Assembly (NCBI GenBank): GCA_937884385.1
Contig: CALGCW010000040.1
Coordinates: 1 to 10,096, forward strand
DNA: 10,096 nt
Reading direction: 5' to 3'
From: an uncultured Clostridia bacterium
Lineage (GTDB): Bacteria > Bacillota > Clostridia > Oscillospirales > CAG-272
The first letter of the stretch is position 1; each line of letters opens with the position of its first letter. Positions 1-6,799 of this stretch are shown here, piece by piece. The notes below the pieces were generated by a model. That model searched no databases. It was not told the origin of the DNA and saw nothing but the letters and a program-made list of their open reading frames with translations. The translations under genes were made by a program, and so were the position numbers.

Positions 1-71
1 GGAGCCTTTGACACAAGTATTCTTCACTTGCATTTTATTTGTTTTCTGCTCACCGGCAATAGCCTCTTTTG

Positions 72-101
72 AACCACGCGACTATCGCGTGGTTTTCTTT
101 T
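72..101 (+). terminator. Plus-strand intrinsic terminator of an off-window convergent gene
   Basis: A 9-bp perfect stem (72-80 with 86-94, AACCACGCG) with a 5-base loop is followed by TTCTTTT on the plus strand. There is no U-run on the minus side, so it is oriented to stop rightward transcription. Bases 1-72 are open in frame 1 for 23 codons and end in TGA at 70-72, directly against the stem. This would fit the 3' end of a plus-strand gene that enters from the left, but the piece is too short to identify. Frame 2 is also open to 103. Confidence 0.8.
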
Positions 102-109
102 AACAATCA

Positions 110-141
110 AAAAGCACCTGCTCAACTTAGCAGGTGCTTTT
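110..141. terminator. Bidirectional intrinsic terminator ending the opp operon
   Basis: A 13-bp perfect stem (110-122 with 129-141) encloses a 6-base loop CAACTT. The arms begin and end in A/T runs, so the plus RNA has a tail TTTTATTTTG and the minus RNA has TTTTTGATTG. It lies about 14 bases past the stop of the last opp-operon gene. It can therefore end the leftward operon and also back up the plus-strand terminator at 72-101. This is a typical arrangement between convergent genes. Confidence 0.85.
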
Positions 142-154
142 ATTTTGTTTTGCA

Positions 155-568
155 TCAAGCGTAAACGAGAATGTTGAAAACTATTGCCAGAAGGATCATA
201 CCGATACCAATAAAGAAAGTATCGTAAGAAACGGGTCTGTTCTTTCTCTTCTCCGCCTTTCTGACCTTGTATTCATAATAATCTTCTTTAGTAGTTAACA
301 TCGATCTCGGAATAAAGAAATTCAAAAACGATTTAACACTGAAGCTAAATATGTCAAAAAATCCGGTGGAACTGACACGGAGCAGCGCTCCAAAGCCAAA
401 ATTTAGAAATCCGATTATTATGAAACCGTCCGCTAACGCGTAAAACACGGATATTCCGCCCTCGATCGTGGGATTTGTATACCTTGAATAGGCAATTCCC
501 ACCGCGAGGGACAGGTCAAGAACAAGCAGTATTATACGCTTGATCCATTTTTTCATATTATCATCCAT
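155..568 (-). CDS. Small three-helix membrane protein, DUF3899-like
   Basis: A 137-residue protein with three predicted membrane helices at about residues 10-27, 42-64 and 116-136. Between helices 2 and 3 is a GFFDIFSFSVKSF motif (69-81) followed by a strongly basic segment (87-112, KVRKAEKRKNR) that should face the cytoplasm. The hydrophobic pattern and the FDIFSFS-type motif resemble DUF3899, a family of unknown function; this is from memory and untested. It starts 3 bases after the oppF stop and is the last gene before the terminator, so it is co-transcribed with the transporter. The start is uncertain. ATG at 568 has only a distant AAGGA (about 13 bases away). ATG at 556 (Met5, giving MKKWIKR) has a GGA about 7 bases upstream. 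A role as an accessory of the Opp complex is possible but unproven. Confidence 0.8.
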   Translation of the reverse strand: MDDNMKKWIKRIILLVLDLSLAVGIAYSRYTNPTIEGGISVFYALADGFIIIGFLNFGFGALLRVSSTGFFDIFSFSVKSFLNFFIPRSMLTTKEDYYEYKVRKAEKRKNRPVSYDTFFIGIGMILLAIVFNILVYA

Positions 569-571
569 TTG

Positions 572-1669
572 TTATTTCAATTCCTTTGAATACTGTTCAA
601 ATTCTGCAGAGTTGCAATATACAAAATGTCCAGACTTGATCTCCCTGAGTGTAGGGCCTTCCTGGGTATAATCGTGAGAAGCAAGAGGATTATAAACGAT
701 TCTCTGTCTCTTCTTTTCGTAGATGGGGTCAGGAAGAGGAATTGCAGAAAGCAAGGACTTCGTGTAAGGATGAAGAGGATTGCGGAACAACTCATCTGCA
801 TCTGCAAGCTCAACGAGCTTACCGTAGTACATAACGCCGATTCTGTCTGAGAAGTACTTAACTACGGAAAGGTCGTGCGCTACGAACAGGATGGTAAGTC
901 CAAGCTCCTCGCGAAGGTCATTAAGAAGGTTAATTACCTGTGCCTGGATAGAAACGTCAAGCGCGGATACGGGCTCGTCGGCAATGATGAGCTCGGGCTC
1001 CATAATTACCGCACGGGCAACACCTATTCTCTGCTTCTGACCGCCGGAGAACTCGTGAGGATAACGGGAAGCGTGCTCCTTAACAAGACCAACGAGCTCA
1101 AGCATCTTAAATACCTTTTCGTCGATCTCCTTTTTGTCCTTCATACCGTTAATGATAAGTCCTTCTGCGATGATATCGCGAACTGTCATACGGGGGTCGA
1201 GAGACGCGATGGGGTCCTGGAAGATCATCTGGATCTTTGTGATAAGATCCTTATCGCAATGCTTATGATCGTGAACTGCGCTCTTGATCTCAGCCTTCTG
1301 CTCGGCGATGAACGCCTTCTTAGCAGCGATCTTCTCGTCGATGGAAGCCTTAACGCTTGCCTCGGCATTCTTTGCCTCTGCCTTAAGTGCTCTGATCTCA
1401 GCCTCTGCCTCTTTTATTGCCTTTTTATAAGAAAGTGTACCTGCTGCAACTCTTTGTCCCTTGAAATATACACTACCGGACGTGGGATCGTAAAGACGGA
1501 TGATGGTACGTCCCGTTGTGGTCTTACCGCAACCGGATTCACCAACAAGTCCAAATACTTCGCCCTTGTGGATCTCAAAGCTTACGTCATCAACAGCCTT
1601 GTTGAAGCCGAAATACTGACAGAGGTGGTCAACCTTAAGCAAAACTTCATTATCTTTATAGTTAGCCAT
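572..1669 (-). CDS. oppF: Oligopeptide ABC transporter ATP-binding subunit OppF (AmiF-like) with coiled-coil insert
   Basis: One of the two ATPases that drive peptide import, on the cytoplasmic side. Motifs in order: Walker A GESGCGKT (43-50), Q-loop FQDP with Gln151, signature FSGGQKQR (207-214), Walker B LIIADEP (227-233), D-loop SALD (235-238) and H-loop His265. HPYTKSLLSAIP (300-311) and the tail DYTQEGPTLREIKSGHFVYC (333-352) match streptococcal AmiF-type proteins, which lack the Cys-rich end of many OppF/DppF. At 365 residues it is some 60 longer than AmiF (about 308). The extra part is an Ala/Glu/Lys-rich helical stretch at about 72-143, before the Q-loop, with coiled-coil character. 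The start is secure: GGAGG lies 9 bases upstream, inside the end of oppD, and TAATG overlaps the oppD stop by one base. All ATPase motifs are intact, so it should be active. Confidence 0.95.
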   Translation of the reverse strand: MANYKDNEVLLKVDHLCQYFGFNKAVDDVSFEIHKGEVFGLVGESGCGKTTTGRTIIRLYDPTSGSVYFKGQRVAAGTLSYKKAIKEAEAEIRALKAEAKNAEASVKASIDEKIAAKKAFIAEQKAEIKSAVHDHKHCDKDLITKIQMIFQDPIASLDPRMTVRDIIAEGLIINGMKDKKEIDEKVFKMLELVGLVKEHASRYPHEFSGGQKQRIGVARAVIMEPELIIADEPVSALDVSIQAQVINLLNDLREELGLTILFVAHDLSVVKYFSDRIGVMYYGKLVELADADELFRNPLHPYTKSLLSAIPLPDPIYEKKRQRIVYNPLASHDYTQEGPTLREIKSGHFVYCNSAEFEQYSKELK

Positions 1670-3864
1670 TACTGTTCACCTCCGCGTTTTTTCATTCTTT
1701 CAATTCTATCCGTTACGGACTTGGGAGGTTCTACCTTCGGTGCATCGGGATGGAGCAACCAAGTAGCTGCCTCGTGTGTGTCGGAAATCTTGAACATCGG
1801 GGGCTGCATCTCAAAATCGATCTCAAGCGCATACTTGTTTCTGTCCGCGAAGGCGTCGCCAACGGGAGGATAGATCATATTGGGAGGTGTTCCCGGGATC
1901 GCTTCAAGACGTGCCTCGCTCGTATCAAGGTCGGGCATTGACGAAAGGAGTGCCCAGGTGTAGGGATGTGCGGGAGAGTAGAAGATCTCTTCTGCAGTAC
2001 CGCATTCTACGATCTTACCTGCATACATAACGGCAATTCTGTCCGCCATATTAGCAACGACACCAAGGTCGTGCGTGATGAATATGATAGAGAGCTGACG
2101 CTCTTCTTTGATCTTGTTGATAAGCTCAAGGATCTGCGCCTGGATAGTAACGTCAAGAGCCGTTGTGGGCTCGTCACAGATAAGGATGTCGGGGTTAGCC
2201 GCAAGAGCGACCGCGATAACCATTCTCTGTCTCATACCGCCGGAGAACTCAAAAGGATACTGTCTGAATCTCTTTGCGGGCTCGGAGATACCAACCTCTT
2301 CCATAAGCTTGATAGCCTTGTGCTTAGCCATACTCTGAGTGACCTTATATACGGACTCGGAAGCGTTCTGCTTGAAGAAATCGATAAGATCGATGGTCTC
2401 CTTTGCATAATCGCGCTTATCAGCATCGGCAATTCTCTGCTCATAGTGCTTGATAAGTCTCTCAACTACGCTGACGATATCCTTCTTTGCATCCTCAAGG
2501 TTGATAAGAGCTGCGGGAATGACCTTCCAGTCGGGTGTCTTGCCCTTCGCAACGAGCTTATCAAACTTAGCCTGCTGCTTATCGTGAGCCTTCTGAGCAG
2601 CATTATTCTTGGGAATAGCTGCAAAATAGTTGTCGATCGCATACATCAAGCTGGTCTTAAAGGTATATGCGATGGAGTCCTTGTGGATCTCAAGCTTGTC
2701 AATGGACTCTTCAACCTCTTTGATCACGGATTTAGCGCAATCATAAGTGGTCTTTCTGTCAAGCATACCGTCCGCAGCAAGTGTGGGGATGGCATTTCTC
2801 GCAAATTCAAGCGCTTCTTTCTTCTCCTTGTAGGAAACGAGCGCGGAATAGCGAAGCGCGATCTCGACCTTCTTAAGGAAGTTCACCATAAAGTGCTCGT
2901 CAAGATACTTAAGCAAGTACTCATTGAGCTCCTTTACGGGCATATCCGGAAGGGGCTGATCTGCAAACTTGAGATAATAACCCATTCTGAAGAAGTCGGG
3001 CGCGTCCTTGTCGATAGCTTCGTCAAGGATAGTCTTTGCTATGCGAAGCTGTGCTTCGGTATTTGCATAATTCTTATTTACCTTATTATCAGCCTTGTAA
3101 ATGCCGGGAAGGTCTTTTGTAAGAGCCTTTATGTCCTCAGCCTTATCGCTGACAACGTATGTGTGTACTACCTTACCAAGAAGGTTGCAGATCTCCTTGA
3201 TCTGATCCTTACCGTTTTCAAAAGCATTCTTTTCGATGTGGAAGAGCACGTCATCAACGAGCGCAACCGCCTCAACAGCGGATTGATAAGCATCGTTGTA
3301 TGCTCTCTGAAGCTCGGTGTGCTTGAATTCGAACGTATCGAAGTCCTTGCACATCTTTTCAAGCACGTCTGCCGCTTCTCTTTCAACGTAAACGCCCGAA
3401 ACATCGGTATATCCACCCTCTGTAATTGCCTTTACAAGTGTTTTCTTGAGAAGGTCAAGTGTGGAGTTGAAAGCGTGCTTACTTGCTTTTTGTCTTGCCT
3501 TGCCCTTAAGGATCATAGCCTCTGTGAGCTGCTTACCTATTCTCATAATGGGGTTAAGGCTGGACATAGGATCCTGGAAGATCATTGCGATCTTGTCACC
3601 TCTGATACGGTAGAAATCATCCTCAGTTATCTTGAGGAGGTCCTTGCCGTCATAGATGATCTCACCGGACTCAATGATTGCATTGCCGGCAAGAATACCA
3701 AGGATGGACTTTGACGTAACGGATTTACCGGAGCCGGATTCACCAACTATCGCAAGAGTTTCACCTCTATGAAGATCGAAGTTGATGTTTCTAACCGCCT
3801 GTACCTTACCGTTCGCAGTCTTAAACGATATTCTTAAATTTTTTACTTCTAATTTCTTTTCCAT
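1669..3864 (-). CDS. oppD: Oligopeptide ABC transporter ATP-binding subunit OppD (AmiE-like) with giant helical insertion
   Basis: Second ATPase of the importer, 731 residues against roughly 320-360 for the family. Motifs: Walker A GESGSGKS (41-48), Q-loop FQDPMSSLNP with Gln97, signature FSGGMRQR (540-547), Walker B ILICDEP (560-566), D-loop TALD (568-571), H-loop His598. About 380 residues (roughly 131-511) are inserted in the helical subdomain between Q-loop and signature. The surrounding helix resumes at KAIKLMEEVGISEPAKRFRQYPFEFSGG-like sequence, as in normal OppD. The insert looks mostly alpha-helical, rich in Lys, Glu, Asp and Ala; I see no HExxH or other enzyme motif. The C-terminal PAHPYTWALL (631-640) and IPGTPPNMIYPP (656-667) are the peptide-transporter ATPase tail. 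The four Cys found there in many OppD are Asp, Asn, Asp and Thr, as I recall for AmiE. GAGGA sits 8 bases before the ATG, within the oppC end. Confidence 0.95.
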   Translation of the reverse strand: MEKKLEVKNLRISFKTANGKVQAVRNINFDLHRGETLAIVGESGSGKSVTSKSILGILAGNAIIESGEIIYDGKDLLKITEDDFYRIRGDKIAMIFQDPMSSLNPIMRIGKQLTEAMILKGKARQKASKHAFNSTLDLLKKTLVKAITEGGYTDVSGVYVEREAADVLEKMCKDFDTFEFKHTELQRAYNDAYQSAVEAVALVDDVLFHIEKNAFENGKDQIKEICNLLGKVVHTYVVSDKAEDIKALTKDLPGIYKADNKVNKNYANTEAQLRIAKTILDEAIDKDAPDFFRMGYYLKFADQPLPDMPVKELNEYLLKYLDEHFMVNFLKKVEIALRYSALVSYKEKKEALEFARNAIPTLAADGMLDRKTTYDCAKSVIKEVEESIDKLEIHKDSIAYTFKTSLMYAIDNYFAAIPKNNAAQKAHDKQQAKFDKLVAKGKTPDWKVIPAALINLEDAKKDIVSVVERLIKHYEQRIADADKRDYAKETIDLIDFFKQNASESVYKVTQSMAKHKAIKLMEEVGISEPAKRFRQYPFEFSGGMRQRMVIAVALAANPDILICDEPTTALDVTIQAQILELINKIKEERQLSIIFITHDLGVVANMADRIAVMYAGKIVECGTAEEIFYSPAHPYTWALLSSMPDLDTSEARLEAIPGTPPNMIYPPVGDAFADRNKYALEIDFEMQPPMFKISDTHEAATWLLHPDAPKVEPPKSVTDRIERMKKRGGEQ
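2332..3474 (-). other. Insertion domain inside OppD (residues about 131-511)
   Basis: This part of oppD encodes a long helical stretch with no counterpart in ordinary OppD. It begins after the KGKARQKASKH helix (120-130) and ends before KHKAIKLMEEVGI (514-526). Boundaries are by eye against the usual Q-loop to signature spacing and could be off by 10-15 residues. The insert has few Gly and Pro, two Cys (172, 226) and a third at 376, and charged heptad-like runs such as around 341-395 and 454-495. The reading frame is continuous through it and codon style matches the rest of the gene, so it is not a frameshift or a recent foreign insert. Confidence 0.7.
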
Positions 3865-3868
3865 ATTA

Positions 3869-5452
3869 TCAATCCTCGATTCCCTTCAGTGATGGGTTGA
3901 ATGCGTCGCGGAGACCGTTACCGAAGAGGTTGAACGAGATCTCAAGCAAAGAAATAAATATCGCAGGCCAGAAAATGATGTGCGGGAAGGTTGAAAGCAT
4001 ACCGTTACCCTTTGAAAGCAACGTACCAACGGACGTTTCGGTTGAAGATTCAAGGTTAACGATACCGAGGTATGTCAAGCTTGACTCAGAGAAGATAACT
4101 CCGGGAATCATAAGCACGCTACCCGTGATAAGCGTACCCATTGCGTTGGGGAAGATGTGCTTAAACATAAGTCTGGAATCGCTTGCACCGAGTGTTCTTG
4201 CAGAAAGAACGTATTCCTGGCGCTTAAAGCGATAGAACTGCATACGCGTTCTTGCCGCCATACCGAGCCAGCCTGTCAGAATAAAGGCAAACACCATCGA
4301 CCATACAGGACCAACCTTTGAAGCAAGATGCAACTGGAAGAGTGACATAACGACCATTGAAGGCATACCGCCGAGAATGTCGGAGATTCTCTCCATTACA
4401 AGGTCGATAGCACCGCCGTAGAAGCCCTCAATAGCACCGTAGATAGCACCGATGAAGAGGTTAACTGCGGATATACATACAGCGAGAACAAGTGAGAAAC
4501 GTGCACCTGCCGCAAGACGGGTGAGAATGTCCTGACCCTTCTGGTTAGTTCCGAACAAGAAGCTTGCTTCGTGACCGTAACGGTAAGTGAAGTAATTATC
4601 AAGCAATACACGAACTCTGTAAGAACAAGTAATGGTATCACCAATTCTTGTACCGGATACGAGAGCATAAAGATATGTGCCATCGTCACCGTCAATTCTC
4701 AAGCTGTCATAATTGTAATATTCTTCTGAATACAATATTGAATTAAATCTGCTCGTGGTGGATTTTGCATAGCACGCAGTAAGCTCTCCGTCTTTAAGAC
4801 GGGGATTGCCCTTTGTGTCCGTTGCATACCACACGTTAGGGTCGTTCTGCTTTGCCTTGGCAATGAGATCCATGTTAAAAGCACCCTTTGCTTTTGTATC
4901 CACGGCAGGATAGATAAGCTGAATGCCGGTGTCGTTCTGCCATTTCTGCATAGCTTCGAACTCTTCTGCGGTAACGTCAATAAAGTCCATACCTTTAGCG
5001 ATGTAAGAGTCAACTCTTACATCGTAATAATTTGTATTTCCTGCAAGATATTTATCTTTAGTGATCTCTGTGATAGCAGGATATCCCGTCTCTTTTTCGA
5101 GAGCGTTGAGCATATTGAATCTATGCTCGTTTACAGTTTCCTCGCTCGTTCCGTCCCAGAAGCCTGTTCCTTCGAAAAGAGAGCACTCGGGAAGAAGGTA
5201 GGAGTACTTAAGATACGTAGTATCCGTAAGGCTCTTGGAATAATTTGTTTCACAAAAGATCGGAACAAAAATAGCGAACAATACAAGTATACAAATAATG
5301 ATAGCAGCCACTACAGAGCTTTTATTCTTGCAAAAGCGACGAAATACGTCCTTTGCATAGCTCATCTGCTTAGTATCAAATTTCTTATCACCCGTTCTGC
5401 GATTGGGATCGGCAAAACGGAATTTTTCTTTTGGTATATTCATTTTTTCCAT
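3869..5452 (-). CDS. oppC: Oligopeptide ABC transporter permease OppC with large extracellular domain
   Basis: One of the two channel subunits, 527 residues against about 300 for typical OppC. A cytoplasmic N-terminus (1-46) precedes helix 1 (about 47-68). Then come about 225 residues, presumably outside the cell, before the FGTNQKGQDILTRLAAGARFS block (300-320), the usual GTDxxGRDxxSR-type entry to the permease domain. Further helices lie near 318-345, 362-378, 382-402, 437-457 and 488-511. The coupling loop that contacts the ATPase is EYVLSARTLGASDSRLMFKH (413-432), ending in FPN. The inserted part has Cys90, Cys227 and Cys276, plus Cys67 at the membrane edge, which could pair. The start is at 5452, with GGGAG 7-8 bases upstream and a one-base TAATG overlap with oppB; Met4 is a weaker alternative. 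A 4-base gap leads to oppD. Confidence 0.93.
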   Translation of the reverse strand: MEKMNIPKEKFRFADPNRRTGDKKFDTKQMSYAKDVFRRFCKNKSSVVAAIIICILVLFAIFVPIFCETNYSKSLTDTTYLKYSYLLPECSLFEGTGFWDGTSEETVNEHRFNMLNALEKETGYPAITEITKDKYLAGNTNYYDVRVDSYIAKGMDFIDVTAEEFEAMQKWQNDTGIQLIYPAVDTKAKGAFNMDLIAKAKQNDPNVWYATDTKGNPRLKDGELTACYAKSTTSRFNSILYSEEYYNYDSLRIDGDDGTYLYALVSGTRIGDTITCSYRVRVLLDNYFTYRYGHEASFLFGTNQKGQDILTRLAAGARFSLVLAVCISAVNLFIGAIYGAIEGFYGGAIDLVMERISDILGGMPSMVVMSLFQLHLASKVGPVWSMVFAFILTGWLGMAARTRMQFYRFKRQEYVLSARTLGASDSRLMFKHIFPNAMGTLITGSVLMIPGVIFSESSLTYLGIVNLESSTETSVGTLLSKGNGMLSTFPHIIFWPAIFISLLEISFNLFGNGLRDAFNPSLKGIED

Positions 5453-6429
5453 TATCTTTCTCCCATTCTGATACGAGGATCTACAAATCCGTAGCTCAGG
5501 TCAACAACGATACCCGAGGTAAGACCTATAAGGGTATAGAAGGAGTTGAGAAGCAAATAGAAGTTGTAGTCACGAGTGTTAATTGAACTAAGGTAAAGAG
5601 GACCAACTCCGGGAATACCGAAGATCTGCTCAACGATAAGAGAACCACCGATAATACCGATAAATTCACCGAGGATCATCGGGAAGATCGGAACCATTGA
5701 GTTTCTCATAGCGTGACGAACAGTTGCCTGTCCGCGTGTAAGGCCCTTTGTTCTTGCAAGAAGCATATATTCCTGCGTAAGGACCTCACAAAGCTCGGCT
5801 CTGGTATATCTTGCAAGACCTGCAATTGTACCAAGACCAAGCGAGAGGATCGCGGGGACGAGAGAAATAAACATCTCCCAGCTAAAATAGTCATTACCGG
5901 GAAGCATCTGGAGTGGGAATCCAAATTCACCGCCGGTCCATTTGATCATCTGGTGACACAAAATATATTGAATAAGGAAGCAATATACGTAACCGGGAAC
6001 TGAAATAAACACCATAACGCCCGTTGAAATAAAATGGTCCTGCCATTTGTTTTTCTTAAGCGCAGCGTAAATACCCAACGCCAGACCAACAGGAACCGCC
6101 AATATCATAGTATATACGTTAACGAGCATTGTGGGAGGAAGCTTTTGAATAAAGACATCCCATACAGAACGGCTGGGATACATTTTTTCAGAAGCGCCCC
6201 AGTTACCGCCCAAAAGAGTCTTTGTAAGGAATATCCAATACTGCTCGGGCAAGGGCTTATTATATCCTAATGCTTCGCGTTGTGCCATAATAATATTGTA
6301 TGAGTCACTTCCGGGAACCGATGCCGGTGGTTCATTAGGCAAAAGCTTTACAAGGAAAAAGCACATTGTTATGATGACCCAAAATACGAAGAGCATCAAA
6401 GCAAGTCTTTTTAATACATATTTGAACAT
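5452..6429 (-). CDS. oppB: Oligopeptide ABC transporter permease OppB
   Basis: First channel subunit of the importer, 325 residues, the normal size for the family and the only Opp subunit here without a clear expansion. Helix 1 is at about 9-29 (ALMLFVFWVIITMCFFLVKL), followed by the conserved external segment LPNEPP...LGYNKPLPEQYW and LGGNWGAS (73-80), matching the family's LDLG-S region. Helices follow near 100-124, 133-157, 186-207, 247-268 and 288-311. The coupling loop is EYMLLARTKGLTRGQATVRH (220-239), followed by AMRNSMVP. The end GFVDPRIRMG is the usual DPR-type OppB tail. The ribosome site is a GGGGGT about 6-7 bases before the ATG, weaker than those of the other genes. It lies 370 bases after oppA and overlaps oppC by one base. 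Confidence 0.95.
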   Translation of the reverse strand: MFKYVLKRLALMLFVFWVIITMCFFLVKLLPNEPPASVPGSDSYNIIMAQREALGYNKPLPEQYWIFLTKTLLGGNWGASEKMYPSRSVWDVFIQKLPPTMLVNVYTMILAVPVGLALGIYAALKKNKWQDHFISTGVMVFISVPGYVYCFLIQYILCHQMIKWTGGEFGFPLQMLPGNDYFSWEMFISLVPAILSLGLGTIAGLARYTRAELCEVLTQEYMLLARTKGLTRGQATVRHAMRNSMVPIFPMILGEFIGIIGGSLIVEQIFGIPGVGPLYLSSINTRDYNFYLLLNSFYTLIGLTSGIVVDLSYGFVDPRIRMGER

Positions 6430-6533
6430 GTTTTACCCCCAATCCGCAAAACTTGCGAAAATGTTTAGATTTTGTTGTTGTAATATTGTTTTTGATAAAT
6501 ACTGCTATTCGCAAAAAAAGAATTTGTCTTATT

Positions 6534-6562
6534 AACATACCGGTATGCTGCCCGATTGTTAA
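6534..6562 (-). promoter_or_regulatory. Weak candidate promoter for oppB
   Basis: On the minus strand TTAACA (6557-6562) and TATGTT (6534-6539) are separated by 17 bases, 5 of 6 and 4 of 6 matches to the sigma-A consensus. The -10 overlaps a perfect palindrome at 6536-6547, which could be an operator. It would give a leader of roughly 100 bases before oppB. The score is modest for an AT-rich spacer, so chance is a fair explanation. Confidence 0.25.
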
Positions 6563-6565
6563 AGC

Positions 6566-6663
6566 AAATTGCATTTTAGTGTGGCTTCTGCTGCGCACTT
6601 AAAGCTATTAATTTTATATCCCAAGGCTACCACACACGCAAAAACCACATTAAAATGCAATTT
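6566..6663. repeat. 98-bp imperfect inverted repeat (19-bp arms, 60-base loop)
   Basis: Arms 6566-6584 and 6645-6663 are complementary at 18 of 19 positions (AAATTGCATTTTAGTGTGG-type arm). The one mismatch is G opposite T on the plus strand, so a plus-strand RNA pairs fully with a G-U wobble, while the minus RNA has a C/A mismatch. Outside the arms, further weak pairing (6558-6562 with 6667-6671) continues the stem after three unpaired or wobble positions. Five T follow the plus-strand stem. No target-site duplication is visible. It could be a structured RNA, a small decayed mobile element, or a regulatory stem. Confidence 0.6.
6613..6641 (-). promoter_or_regulatory. Weak candidate promoter inside the inverted-repeat loop
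   Basis: On the minus strand TTGCGT (6636-6641) and TATAAA (6613-6618) lie 17 bases apart, 3 of 6 and 5 of 6 consensus matches. It sits between the arms of the 98-bp inverted repeat and would direct transcription toward oppB. Evidence is limited to this similarity. Confidence 0.2.
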
Positions 6664-6742
6664 TTCTTAATCAAAATTACTATTTTTTGAGTTTGTGCGA
6701 ATATTATTGTGATTTTCCAAATACCCCAATAATGCATAATTC

Positions 6743-6770
6743 CCCCCGAGAGCCTAAAGGCCCTCGGGGG
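6743..6770 (-). terminator. Hairpin after oppA: attenuating terminator or mRNA-stabilising stem
   Basis: A 12-bp stem (6743-6754 with 6759-6770) with a 4-base loop starts 29 bases past the oppA stop. On the minus-strand RNA every position pairs, with one G-U wobble; the plus RNA would have an A/C mismatch, so the structure fits transcription with the operon. Five G-C pairs form the base. No U-run follows (GAATTATGCATT), so it is unlikely to stop all transcription. The likely effect is partial termination or protection of the oppA message from 3' decay, giving more OppA than channel subunits. Confidence 0.65.
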
Positions 6771-6799
6771 ATATATTCAAGCAAATTTACACTTAAATA

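Larger units (their letters stand above)
6430..6799. other. oppA-oppB intergenic spacer
   Basis: No credible gene is seen in these 370 bases. They hold a stable hairpin (6743-6770), a long imperfect inverted repeat (6566-6663), a 12-bp palindrome CATACCGGTATG (6536-6547), and two weak minus-strand promoter candidates. A small CGCAA-AAC-TTGCG hairpin (6445-6457) lies just ahead of the oppB ribosome site. The spacer is much longer than any other junction in the operon, which suggests that oppA and oppBCDF are expressed at different levels. Confidence 0.7.

Noticed and set aside
875..1873. A 332-codon plus-strand open frame opposite oppF
   Set aside because: Codon-aligned shadow of oppF, running across the oppF/oppD junction; no recognisable domain.
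2332..3474. OppD insertion as a group II intron, intein or gene fusion
   Set aside because: The frame is uninterrupted, there are no intein splice residues such as a Cys/Ser start with a His-Asn end at the boundaries, and no enzyme motif was seen.
1966..3714. A 582-codon plus-strand open frame opposite oppD
   Set aside because: Same codon-aligned shadow effect. The oppD frame has clear ABC ATPase motifs on both sides of the insertion.
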